A program made the translations under genes and the position numbers. The notes beneath the pieces are model-generated. The model was not told the DNA's origin. It saw only the letters and a list, made by a program, of their open reading frames with translations, and did not search any database. A stretch of DNA of 41,177 nucleotides from Streptomyces tauricus (lineage in GTDB: Bacteria; Actinomycetota; Actinomycetes; Streptomycetales; Streptomycetaceae), in contig NZ_BMVY01000051.1 in NCBI RefSeq assembly GCF_014650955.1, positions 1-41,177 of the forward strand. The letters run 5' to 3'. Shown piece after piece: positions 25,298 to 32,837 of the stretch; positions within the stretch are counted from its first letter, which is position 1, and each line of letters opens with the position of its first letter.

Positions 25298-25566
25298 GCG
25301 CGCAGCCAGTTGATTTCGGCACTGTCCGACATCACTTCGCCACATCGGCCCCCGCCATGTGTGCCGGCATAGCCGGCCGCACGCTGACCGATCGAGAGCA
25401 GATGCGGGCGAGCATGGCGTTCGGCGCAGCAGAATCCGTCTACTGACAGCGTCCTGGCCCGTCACCCCTGACGGGACCGCCCGTCGCGCCGTCCGCCCCA
25501 GGCGCTGCGGCTCCACCGGTCACTGATCTTCCCGGCACGGCCCCTGCGCGGAGCGGCGGCCTCGGT

Positions 25567-25665
25567 CACCTCAAGCGCCATGGGGCCGTGGCTGCGAGCT
25601 ATGACAAGCTCGCCGTCCGCTACGAGGCGACCGTGTTGGTCACGGTTCTCAACGAGTGGCTGTGA
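25567..25665 (+). pseudogene. IS5-type transposase C-terminal scrap
   Basis: The last 32 codons read HLKRHGAVAASYDKLAVRYE then ATVLVTVLNEWL and stop, the standard C-terminal end of an IS5-group transposase (YDKLAxRYxATVxxxxINEWL). The rest of the element is missing. The preceding stretch 25298-25566 has no gene I can recognise; a 30-codon frame at 25358-25447 is unidentified. Confidence 0.7.
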
Positions 25666-25686
25666 CCAGCACCTTCCCGACAACCC

Positions 25687-26652
25687 CTAGGCGACCTTGA
25701 CCACGTACTTGCCCCGTACCCCGCCCGCCTCCAGCGCCCGGTGTGCGGCCGCCGTCTCTTCCAGCGGGAACACCGTGTCCACCGCCGGCCGCAGCTTCCC
25801 CTCCGTCACCTGGCGGGCGAGGTCGTCGAAAAGCGCACGGTCGGGGTTGCCGCTGAAGAAGCGCACCCGGCCGCGTCCGTGGACGGCGCTGGCCGCGATG
25901 TACCCGAGCGAGGCGGCGGGCCGCGTCAGGTCGAAGGCGATGGTGACCATGCGTCCGCCCGGCTTCAGCATCCGCCGCACGGTACGCAGATCGGTGCCCG
26001 CCGTGTCGAGGACCACGTCGAACAGGCCCAGTTCCGCAGGTGACACGGTCCGGTGGTCGACAGGGTGGTGGGCACCGAGCGTACGGACGAAGTCGAGGTT
26101 GGCGACGCGGGCCAGGGCCGTGACCTCGGCACCGTATGCCCGTCCCAACTGGACGGCGGCGTTGCCGACCCCGCCCGCCGCGCCCCGTACGAGCAGCCGT
26201 TCGCCGGGGCGCAGTGCGGCCTTGTCGCGGAGGGCCGTGATGGCCGTGGTGGCCACCGGCAGCGCGGCAGCGGCCACGAGGTCCAGTCCGTCCGGGACCC
26301 GGCCGAGCCGCTCGGGCCGTACCGTCACGTACTCGGCGGCGCTGCCGAATCCGGAGCTGCGGCCCAGGACGCCCCACACCTGGTCGCCGACCGCTACGCC
26401 GGTCGCGCCGGCGCCGAGTGCGGCGATCTCGCCCGTGAAGTCCAGCCCGATGCGCTGCGGGAACTTCCGGCCGGTGACGAGGCGGACCCGACCGGAACGG
26501 GCCGCCAGTTCGCCGCCGTTCACGCTGAACGCGCGTACGCGCACGAGGACTTCGCCGGGTGCTGGTCCTGGACGTGGGACCCGGCCCACATACAGCACCT
26601 CGGGGCCGCCGAAGCGGTCGAACAGTACGGCTTTCATCGTGCGGTCGTCCAT
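25687..26652 (-). CDS. NADP-dependent MDR oxidoreductase (quinone reductase-like)
   Basis: The 321-residue protein starts MKAVLFDRFGGPEVLYVG after a five-codon lead and has the MDR plan: PAPGEVLVRVRAFSVNGGEL, GLDFTGEIAALGAGATGVAV, GDQVWGVLG, the NADPH fold LLVRGAAGGVGNAAVQLGRA, and GVRGKYVVKVA at the end, which is diagnostic of the zinc-free quinone reductase-like group. ATG 26652 is chosen because GAAGGTGAG lies upstream; ATG 26637 has no site. It is divergent from a TetR gene with a 7-2-7 palindrome between them. It probably detoxifies quinones or enones. Confidence 0.9.
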   Translation of the reverse strand: MDDRTMKAVLFDRFGGPEVLYVGRVPRPGPAPGEVLVRVRAFSVNGGELAARSGRVRLVTGRKFPQRIGLDFTGEIAALGAGATGVAVGDQVWGVLGRSSGFGSAAEYVTVRPERLGRVPDGLDLVAAAALPVATTAITALRDKAALRPGERLLVRGAAGGVGNAAVQLGRAYGAEVTALARVANLDFVRTLGAHHPVDHRTVSPAELGLFDVVLDTAGTDLRTVRRMLKPGGRMVTIAFDLTRPAASLGYIAASAVHGRGRVRFFSGNPDRALFDDLARQVTEGKLRPAVDTVFPLEETAAAHRALEAGGVRGKYVVKVA

Positions 26653-26720
26653 CGTCGCGTTCTCACCTTCGCCACCAGGGGCCGTGCGGGGGATCGTGGC
26701 GCCGAGCGTAGGCTCGCAAG

Positions 26721-26736
26721 TGGACGAGATCGTCCA
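26721..26736. promoter_or_regulatory. TGGACGA-N2-TCGTCCA operator
   Basis: A perfect 16-bp inverted repeat (seven-base arms, two-base centre) in the 108-base gap between the MDR gene and its divergent TetR gene, 24 bases before the TetR start. Confidence 0.7.
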
Positions 26737-26760
26737 TTTGACCGGAGGTGAGAGACAGCG

Positions 26761-27441
26761 GTGGGGGAATCCTCTCGGATCACGGGGCAGGACAGTCTGC
26801 GGGCGGACGCCCGGCGCAACCGGCAGCGCATCCTTTCGGCTGCCCGCCTGGTCTTCGCCGAGCACGGCATCGACGCGCCCATGACGACCGTGGCCCGGCG
26901 GGCGGGGGTCGGCGTGGCGACGCTGTACCGGCGTTTCCCGACACGGGACGCCCTGGTGCGGGCCGCGTTCGCGCACCAGTTGGACACCTGCGCTCGGGCA
27001 CTCACCGAGGCGCTGGCCGAACCCGATCCGTGGCAGGGCTTCCAGCAACTGGTCGAGACGGTCTGCGAACTGCAACGAGAGGAACGGGGTTTCCCGGCCG
27101 CGTTCGTCGCGGCCTTTCCGGACAGCACGCGAGAATACGCGCGGGTACGGCAACAGGCCGAGCAGGACTTCCTGACCCTGGTCCGAAGGGCTCAGGCGGC
27201 GGGCGCGCTGCGGGCCGACTTCCACCCCTCCGACTTTGCCGTGGCCCTGTTGTCCCACTGCGGTCTGGTCACCGCATTGCCGGGTGACCGTGCGGCGTCC
27301 CGGCGTCTGGTGGCGTACTTGCTCCAGTCGTTCCGCGTTGAGGCGGCCCACGGAGCGCTGCCGGCGCCGAGCGCGCTGTCGCTGCGCAGTCTTCCGCTCG
27401 CGCCCTACGGCTCGCAGGGACAGCGGTCCTCCGGAGCCTGA
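26761..27441 (+). CDS. TetR family regulator
   Basis: The 226-residue protein carries the TetR DNA-binding domain early: DARRNRQRILSAARLVFAEH, TTVARRAGVGVATLYRRFPT, RDALVRAAF. The C-terminal helical domain includes WQGFQQLVETVCELQREERG and VALLSHCGLVTALPGDRAAS. The tail after about residue 195 is low-complexity. It starts with GTG at 26761, with GGAGGTGA about nine bases upstream. It should repress the divergent MDR oxidoreductase through the palindrome at 26721-26736. Confidence 0.9.
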   Translation: MGESSRITGQDSLRADARRNRQRILSAARLVFAEHGIDAPMTTVARRAGVGVATLYRRFPTRDALVRAAFAHQLDTCARALTEALAEPDPWQGFQQLVETVCELQREERGFPAAFVAAFPDSTREYARVRQQAEQDFLTLVRRAQAAGALRADFHPSDFAVALLSHCGLVTALPGDRAASRRLVAYLLQSFRVEAAHGALPAPSALSLRSLPLAPYGSQGQRSSGA

Positions 27442-27543
27442 TACGCAGCGGTGCCTGCCGCGTAGCCGCCCTCCGGGCGACCGCGCCACTTTCCCAACAG
27501 GCCCCAGACGTACAACCCCCTGCGGCAGCTTCGAGGGCCGGCG

Positions 27544-27825
27544 GTGCAGCGTGCAGACGAAGATGTCGCCGTCGAAGACGGCCGCAACGGAAGACCGGCC
27601 GCGCACATCACCCGGCTCGAACGCCGCCTGTCCGAGGCTCTGGGAAAGACGGCTCGGGAAACCTCCGGCCTCGGCGCCCCGGCCGACATCGAGACGCTCA
27701 CACGCCGCGCCGCCGAGCTGGAACAGCAGATTCTCGACCTCCGCGGTGAACGCGCGGAACGGAACGAGGACCTCGAAGCCGCACGTGCCACCAACCGCGA
27801 GCTGATGAACCGGCTCAACCGCTGA
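27544..27825 (+). pseudogene. DUF6262-like C-terminal fragment (transposon-linked family)
   Basis: About 75 residues of charged coiled coil, HITRLERRLSEALGKTARET, GLGAPADIETLTRRAAELEQ and EDLEAARATNRELMNRLNR, resemble the end of DUF6262 proteins, which accompany site-specific integrases in Tn554-like elements. The N-terminal half is absent and no ribosome-binding site is seen, so I regard it as a remnant. Its stop codon overlaps the end of the convergent FAD-monooxygenase gene by eleven bases. Confidence 0.5.
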
Positions 27826-29320
27826 CCTGCTCCAGCTCACGGGCGTCGCTCAGCGGTCCGCCGAACCACTGGTGCAGTGCGGCTCGCAGACCGTCGACGT
27901 CGTCCGGCCCGTGTCCGGTCCACGCTATGTGGGAGTCGGGGCGCAGCAGCAGGCCGGTCACGCTCGTGCCCTCTGCCGTGCCGCTCATGACATCGACCCG
28001 GTCGTGCCAGGGCTTCGCGGCCTCGGCGAAGTCGCCGCACAGGTCCAACAGCAAGGGCCGGGCGGTGGTGGTCAAGTCGGCCAGCCGACGGGGGCCTGCG
28101 CCGGTGTGGACCACGAGGTCGGGCGCGAAGTCCTCGGTGGTTCCAGCGAGCAGGTGGGCGATGCGTTCAGTGCCGCCAGGTGAGGCGAGCAGGTCGCCAA
28201 AGACGGTCCGCAGGGCACTGACTTCCGGTCCGGGGCGCATCAGTGCCGACTGGGACAGGGTCGAGGCCACGACGTGTTCCGCGACAGGTCGGCGTTCCTC
28301 GTCGTAGGTGTCGAGCAGACCTTCGGGGGCCCACCCTCGCACTGTGGCGGCCAGCTTCCAACCGAGGTTGACCGCGTCCTGCAGGCCGAGGTTGAGGCCC
28401 GGGCCGCCGATCGCCGAGTGCACGTGGGCCGCGTCGCCCAGCAGCAGTACCCGCCTGTCCCGGTAGCGGTCTGCCAGTCGGGTGTTTCCGCCGGCGAGTC
28501 GTCGAAGCAGGTGCGGTCCCTCTCCTTGCGGCGGACCCAGCGGGACGGGCACACCCAGCACGCGTTCGGCGCTCGCCATCATCTCTTCGAAGGTCATCGG
28601 AGTGGTGTGCTCGTCCGGCCTGCCGGTCTCGGTGGTGTTGAGGACCGGCACTCGGCCAGGCAGCAGGCCCCACGCGATCGTGCCGCGCTCCGTGCGCACG
28701 TACAGCAGGGATGGCAGGTTCCCGTAGCCGGGAACGTGCAGGCTGCCGTCCGGGCCCAGGTATTCGTCCGCCACGGACACGTTCGCGGAGCGGGTGACGA
28801 AGTCGTCGGTGGTCACGCCGGGGAAGCCGATGCCGGACAGGCGTCGCACCAGGCTGTGCCCCCCGTCGGCCCCTACCAGGTAACGGGCGGTGAGAGCCTC
28901 ACCGTCGGCGAGGGTGATCCGGACGAAATCGTCGTCCTGGTGCAGATCGGCCACCTCCTGCCCCCTGCGGAGGTCGACGCCGAGTTCCACGGCTCGTTCG
29001 GCGAGGACCCTTTCGATCTGCTCCTGCGGCGCCGGGAGCAGGCTCACGGGGTTGTCGTCGAGTCCTGTGAGGTCCAGCGTGAAGGCGCCGAACATGTAGC
29101 GGGGCGCGGGTCGGGGCGGCGCAGTGGAGCCGCTGATGCGTGCGTAGAGACCACGTCGGTCGAGCATGCGCACCACCTGACCGACCAGCCCGTTCGCTCG
29201 GGGCTCGGTCTTCGGGCCGGAGAGACGCTCCAGCACAACCGGACGCACCCCAGCCAGTGCCATCTCGCAGGCGAGCATCAACCCGTTCGGGCCGCCACCG
29301 ACAATCACTACATCAAGCAT
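27815..29320 (-). CDS. FAD-dependent aromatic monooxygenase (group A flavoprotein)
   Basis: The 501-residue protein shows all three motifs of PheA/TfdB-type hydroxylases: the dinucleotide motif VVIVGGGPNGLMLA (GxGxxG at 8-13), the DG motif LVGADGGHSLVRR (Asp152-Gly153), and the GD motif VLLLGDAAHVHSAIGGPGLN (295-296). A thioredoxin-like C-terminal domain follows (about 400-500). Relatives hydroxylate phenols, polyketides or antibiotics using NAD(P)H and oxygen. The ATG at 29320 has AAAGGAG seven bases upstream. It lies 83 bases downstream of a TetR gene on the same strand, so the pair forms an autoregulated two-gene operon. Confidence 0.9.
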   Translation of the reverse strand: MLDVVIVGGGPNGLMLACEMALAGVRPVVLERLSGPKTEPRANGLVGQVVRMLDRRGLYARISGSTAPPRPAPRYMFGAFTLDLTGLDDNPVSLLPAPQEQIERVLAERAVELGVDLRRGQEVADLHQDDDFVRITLADGEALTARYLVGADGGHSLVRRLSGIGFPGVTTDDFVTRSANVSVADEYLGPDGSLHVPGYGNLPSLLYVRTERGTIAWGLLPGRVPVLNTTETGRPDEHTTPMTFEEMMASAERVLGVPVPLGPPQGEGPHLLRRLAGGNTRLADRYRDRRVLLLGDAAHVHSAIGGPGLNLGLQDAVNLGWKLAATVRGWAPEGLLDTYDEERRPVAEHVVASTLSQSALMRPGPEVSALRTVFGDLLASPGGTERIAHLLAGTTEDFAPDLVVHTGAGPRRLADLTTTARPLLLDLCGDFAEAAKPWHDRVDVMSGTAEGTSVTGLLLRPDSHIAWTGHGPDDVDGLRAALHQWFGGPLSDARELEQVSG

Positions 29321-29403
29321 GACAATTCTCCTTTTTGAGGCATGACGACGTAGAGGCTGCAAGCAGCAGCCCCTGTTCAGGGTCAGGGTTGGAAAGGAGA
29401 GGG

Positions 29404-30015
29404 CTACGGAGTGGGAAGTCCGGCCGCCACCATGCGCAGAGTCCGGGGCAGCAGAACCTCCATCGGCTCGCCCGTGCCGCCTTGCACGAACAGCTCGAGG
29501 GCGACATTGTTCGCGGCCATCACGCTCGCGGCCACCAGGCGAGGGTAGAGATCGGATCCGGGATCCGTGCCCGTGCGGTCAGCGATCGCCGCGGCCAGCT
29601 CCTTCTCCGCGATCTTGCTCGCCCGCAGCATCTCGGCCTCCAGCGCGGGTTCGGCCAACATCACCCGCACACCGGCCGCCCACTCATCGGGCTCCTGGGG
29701 TGGCATGCGCTCCACCTCAGGGCCGGGCTCCAGTTGCCGTAGTGCCGCCCGAGTGATCGCCTCCCACAAGGGTTCGCCGGGCGGTCCGTGACGCAGCTCG
29801 GCCGCGAGGCGCAAGGAGCGCTCAAGGTAGCGAAACGCAATCGCTTCGGCCTTGCTGGAGAAGTAGTTGTTGTAGGTGCGCGGAGACACCCCGACCGCCG
29901 CGGCGATGTCTTCCACCTTGACCGCACTCAACCCGCGCTCGACGGTGAGCCGGACCGCGGCCCAGCTCAGCGCCGCGCGCGTGGCTTCCTTCTTCCGTTC
30001 CCGAAGACCACTCAT
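29404..30015 (-). CDS. TetR family regulator, first gene of monooxygenase operon
   Basis: From ATG 30015 the 203-residue protein reads MSGLRERKKEATRAALSWAA, VRLTVERGLSAVKVEDIAAA and VGVSPRTYNNYFSSKAEAIA, a TetR subgroup whose helix-turn-helix contains the SPRTFxNYFxxKEEA pattern and is often linked to drug or acyl-chain responses. A longer frame extends 16 codons upstream through the likely operator, so I prefer the inner start. It should control its own transcript, which includes the FAD monooxygenase, through the palindrome at 30036-30050. Confidence 0.88.
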   Translation of the reverse strand: MSGLRERKKEATRAALSWAAVRLTVERGLSAVKVEDIAAAVGVSPRTYNNYFSSKAEAIAFRYLERSLRLAAELRHGPPGEPLWEAITRAALRQLEPGPEVERMPPQEPDEWAAGVRVMLAEPALEAEMLRASKIAEKELAAAIADRTGTDPGSDLYPRLVAASVMAANNVALELFVQGGTGEPMEVLLPRTLRMVAAGLPTP

Positions 30016-30035
30016 GCCCTTCACGCTAGCAGAAC

Positions 30036-30050
30036 TTGCGCGCTGCGCAA
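30036..30050. promoter_or_regulatory. TTGCGC-N3-GCGCAA operator
   Basis: A perfect inverted repeat (six-base arms) 20 bases before the TetR start; a partial half-site (ACGCAA) follows at 30062-30067. Position and symmetry fit autorepression of the TetR/monooxygenase operon. Confidence 0.65.
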
Positions 30051-30289
30051 ATATACGCGCCACGCAACTTTCCCTTCAGGGATCTGTCGGCTCGAACTGG
30101 ATGAGGCAGTTGCCGCCCGATGCGCCAACAGACCCTCGTGCGGCATCCAGCCGCCTCCGCGCCCGACACCTGTCGCACATTGGACACAGGAGGGTTCACG
30201 CTTCCGGCCGGGAAAAGCCGGCATCCTCCGCATCCATTCGTGCTGGTCGTGGGCGAGTCGTCGGCTGCGGATCCCGGCATCCCCCAGAT

Positions 30290-30343
30290 TGTCATCGCAT
30301 CGACGACATCATATTTGTCATCTCTTGGATGACGTGTTACAAC
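30290..30343 (+). promoter_or_regulatory. hsp20 promoter with two RheA-type operators
   Basis: The RheA operator known from the Streptomyces albus hsp18 system is TGTCATC-N5-GATGACA. Here TGTCATC TCTTG GATGACG (30316-30334) matches it at 13 of 14 arm positions, and TGTCATC GCATC GACGACA (30290-30308) also at 13 of 14. A promoter TTGTCA (30315-30320), 17 bases, TACAAC (30338-30343) is overlapped by the second site. Heat would release the repressor. No RheA-like gene is visible in this window, so the repressor must act from elsewhere. Confidence 0.7.
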
Positions 30344-30400
30344 GGTGTCAGTGAGGCGCATTGGCAGTAACTGCCTGAACCTGCTGGAGGTGTTTTCACG

Positions 30401-30832
30401 ATGTTGATGCGCACTGACCCCTTCCGTGAGCTGGACCGCCTGGCACAGCAGCTGACCGGCCCAGGCACCTGGTCCAGCCCGTCGGCGATGCCGATGGACG
30501 CCTACCGCGAGGGCGACGACTACGTGGTGGCCTTCGACCTTCCCGGTGTCACCGCGGACGCGATCGACATCGACGTCGAGCGGAACATTCTCACCGTCAA
30601 GGCCGAGCGGCGGCCGGTGACGAAGGCCGACGACGTGCAGATGGAGCTGTCCGAGCGGCCGCTGGGCGTCTTCTCCCGTCAGATCGTGCTCGCCGACACC
30701 CTCGACACCGAGCACATCCAGGCCGACTACGACGCGGGCGTGCTCACCCTGCGCATCCCGATCGCCGAGCGCGCCAAGCCCCGCAAGATCTCCATCGGCG
30801 TCGGATCCGGACGCACGGAGATCTCCGGCTGA
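30401..30832 (+). CDS. small heat-shock protein Hsp20 (Hsp18-like)
   Basis: The 143-residue protein is a complete alpha-crystallin-type chaperone. It begins MLMRTDPFRELDRLAQQL, has the crystallin domain from MPMDAYREGDDYVVAFDLPG through ERPLGVFSRQIVLADTLDT and AGVLTLRIPIAERAKPRKIS (A-GVL motif), and a short C-terminal tail. The opening and length match Streptomyces Hsp18. It binds unfolding proteins as oligomers and holds them for refolding. GGAGG is nine bases before the ATG. The RheA-type operators upstream predict strong heat induction. Two DUF2267 genes follow on the same strand within 100 bases, so it probably heads a three-gene unit. Confidence 0.95.
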   Translation: MLMRTDPFRELDRLAQQLTGPGTWSSPSAMPMDAYREGDDYVVAFDLPGVTADAIDIDVERNILTVKAERRPVTKADDVQMELSERPLGVFSRQIVLADTLDTEHIQADYDAGVLTLRIPIAERAKPRKISIGVGSGRTEISG

Positions 30833-30930
30833 CACCGGCCGCACGGGTGCGGAGGGCGGGCACCAGGCCTCTCCCCCACCTCGCTCTCCGCACCCCCGTA
30901 AGCAGTCCGAAGAAGAAGAGGGCCGCCGTG

Positions 30931-31326
30931 ATGACTCTGCGACGCGAAGCATTCCTCGGTCATGTGAAGGAACGCGGCGAGTACGACACCCCGGGCGAAG
31001 CCGAGCGCGCGGCCCGCGTGGTGCTCGCCTTGCTCGGCGCACACCTGGTCGGCGACGTCCGCGCCCAGCTGGCGGCGCGCCTGCCGGAAGAGTTCGCCCT
31101 GATCCTGCTCAACCCGCTGCAGAGCGCCGAGCCGCTGCCCCCGGAGCGGTTCGTCCGCGCGGCCGCCGCGTGGATCGAAGGCGCCACCGAGCAGACCGCG
31201 GCCTGGGACGTCAGCGCTGTGCTGTCCACCGTCGCCGACGCCGCCGACGATGACCTGCTGGGCCAGATCCTGCTCCAACTCCCCGTCGGCTACGACCTGC
31301 TCTTCGGCCGCCCCCAGCCCATCTGA
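30931..31326 (+). CDS. DUF2267 domain protein, first copy
   Basis: The 131-residue protein is almost entirely one DUF2267 domain: REAFLGHVKERGEYDTPGEA, ERAARVVLALLGAHLVGDVR, AQLAARLPEEFALILL, and a closing LLGQILLQLPVGYDLLFG. The family is helical, soluble and of unknown function, common in actinobacteria next to stress genes. The ATG 30931 (or GTG one codon earlier) follows GAAGAAGAGGG. Its position 98 bases after hsp20 and before a second DUF2267 gene suggests a shared heat-stress role, which is inference. Confidence 0.85.
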   Translation: MTLRREAFLGHVKERGEYDTPGEAERAARVVLALLGAHLVGDVRAQLAARLPEEFALILLNPLQSAEPLPPERFVRAAAAWIEGATEQTAAWDVSAVLSTVADAADDDLLGQILLQLPVGYDLLFGRPQPI

Positions 31327-31386
31327 GCATCCCGCACACACACCGGTGCCCGAGTACCGGCTACAGCAAGAAAGGCAACCACCCCC

Positions 31387-31824
31387 GTGATCTCCGACCG
31401 GCACGTACCGACCCAGCAGCCGTACGGGACGGCATACGAGCAGATGCTGGAGAAGGTCCGCCACGAGGGGGCCTACCCCACCCGCGAGCAAGCCGACGAA
31501 GCCGTCCGCCTGGTCCTTGCTGGACTGGGACGCCAGGTGACCGGCGACGAACGCGTCGAACTGGCCGCCTGCCTGCCACTGGAAGCCGCACGCGTGCTGA
31601 CCGCGCAGATCCCCGACACCCAGCCGCTGACCGGCTGGGAGTTCGTCAAAGACCTCGCCGCCCGCTCCGGTGCCTCCCTGGCCACCACCCGCTGGGACAC
31701 CGGATCCGTCTTCTCCGCAGTCGCCGCCTACGCCGGCCGCGACCTGGTCACCCGCATCCTCCACCAACTCCCCACCGGCTACGCCCTGCTGTTCGGCTGC
31801 GCGGAACTCACACCCGTGGCGTAG
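31387..31824 (+). CDS. DUF2267 domain protein, second copy
   Basis: The 145-residue protein repeats the DUF2267 pattern: YEQMLEKVRHEGAYPTREQA, DEAVRLVLAGLGRQVTGDER, VELAACLPLEAARVL, WEFVKDLAARSG, and LVTRILHQLPTGYALLFGCA. It aligns with the preceding gene throughout and is probably a tandem duplicate that has diverged. It starts with GTG at 31387 after GAAAGG. Sixty bases separate the two genes, with no hairpin, so they are likely co-transcribed behind hsp20. Confidence 0.85.
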   Translation: MISDRHVPTQQPYGTAYEQMLEKVRHEGAYPTREQADEAVRLVLAGLGRQVTGDERVELAACLPLEAARVLTAQIPDTQPLTGWEFVKDLAARSGASLATTRWDTGSVFSAVAAYAGRDLVTRILHQLPTGYALLFGCAELTPVA

Positions 31825-31897
31825 ACGACGACGTACGTGGCCGGGGCGGCACCGCGGCGGACAGACAGCGCACCGCCGTGGTCGACGAGCCTGCCGC

Positions 31898-31990
31898 ATG
31901 CAGCACTTCACCCTGCGCGAGGTCGCCTACGGCAACTGCGACCGGCCCTACGGCAGCCCTTGCGCCCCTGAACACTCATGCGTCCGCTAC
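31898..31990 (+). pseudogene. site-specific integrase C-terminal scrap
   Basis: MQHFTLREVAYGNCDRPYGS then PCAPEHSCVRYS carries the Cys/His pattern (GNCxRxxGxxCxxEHxCxR) seen at the end of Tn554-type and related tyrosine integrases. The following residues that normally continue CxLLRPDP are lost. It is the only recognisable item in the 348-base gap 31825-32172. Confidence 0.5.
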
Positions 31991-32172
31991 TCGGTCGACA
32001 TCGTGGCTGCTCGACATCGGCCGTCCGTCCGGATGCGGTGCCGGTCAGGTGCCTCTGCCAAAACCGCACGGCCCCGCACCACAGGAAGTAGGCCAGAACC
32101 CCACTGAAGTGACATAGCCACTCTGCTGTTCGGTGATGCTGCGGTTGCTCTTCAGGATGCCTTCAAGGCCTG

Positions 32173-32742
32173 CTACCCCCGCCCGTCAGCGTCCTGTCGT
32201 CGGCGAAGGCCCTCCAGGATGACGTTCATCAAAGGCCGTGCTGTTGTCCCCCATTCGTCCCGGTCCAGTCGGCCGAGGTAGGCGATGAGCAGGAGGACCC
32301 CGCGGGCGTCCACGTCCGTGCGGATGGAACCGGCCGCTTTCCCGGCGTCCAGCAGGTGGCCGAGGGCGCCTTCGATGGGGTTCTGGCTGTGGGTGACAAG
32401 GTCTTGCCACGCCGCGGGTTCAAGCGCCGCCAGGACGCCGTACTTGATCTCGGCGTAGTCGATCACTCGGTCAACCCAGTGGCGCAGGGCTTCCACGGGC
32501 TCGTATTCCGCGAGAAGGACGGAAGCGGCGGTCACGAGTTCTTCGACGTCGCGCCGGTAGACCTCGGCGAGGAGCGCTTCGCGGTTGGGGAAGTTCCGGT
32601 AGAGCGTTCCCTGTCCCACACCGGCGCGCTTGGCGATCTCTTTGAGGTGGACGTCATCGGATTCCGCGAGGGCCGCGCGGGCGGCCTCCACGATGCGGGT
32701 CCGGTTCTGCGCCGCGTCCGGACGGCGTGCCGGTGTGCTCAT
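32173..32742 (-). CDS. TetR family regulator of the SDR gene
   Basis: The 189-residue protein has a clear TetR N-terminus (AAQNRTRIVEAARAALAESD, EIAKRAGVGQGTLYRNFPNR, EALLAEVYRRDVEEL). The C-terminal domain, with YGVLAALEPAAWQDLVTHSQ and VDARGVLLLIAYLGRLDRDE, resembles the regulators commonly found divergent from short-chain dehydrogenases. It is divergent from an SDR gene across 95 bases that hold a large symmetric operator at 32771-32822. Confidence 0.92.
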   Translation of the reverse strand: MSTPARRPDAAQNRTRIVEAARAALAESDDVHLKEIAKRAGVGQGTLYRNFPNREALLAEVYRRDVEELVTAASVLLAEYEPVEALRHWVDRVIDYAEIKYGVLAALEPAAWQDLVTHSQNPIEGALGHLLDAGKAAGSIRTDVDARGVLLLIAYLGRLDRDEWGTTARPLMNVILEGLRRRQDADGRG

Positions 32743-32770
32743 AGGCGTCTCCTGACGTTCCGTCCATCAC

Positions 32771-32822
32771 AAGTGGACACGAGTCCGGTAGGGTGGATAG
32801 CGCACCGGACACGTGTCCACTT
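32771..32822. promoter_or_regulatory. 19-bp inverted repeat operator pair
   Basis: AAGTGGACACGAGTCCGGT (32771-32789) and ACCGGACACGTGTCCACTT (32804-32822) are reverse complements at 18 of 19 positions. Each half contains its own palindrome (GGACAC-GAGTCC and GGACACGTGTCC), and the two centres are 32 bp apart. This suggests two TetR dimers bound on one face of the DNA, controlling both divergent genes. Confidence 0.75.
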
Positions 32823-32837
32823 TATCTGGAGGCAGCA

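Noticed and set aside
25687..27840. 717-codon leftward protein including the MDR gene
   Set aside because: The upstream 390 codons are antisense to the TetR gene; the MDR family start is at 26652.
30290..30334. TetR operator of the 29404-30015 regulator
   Set aside because: The repeats match the RheA pattern and sit at the hsp20 promoter; the TetR gene has its own palindrome at 30036-30050.
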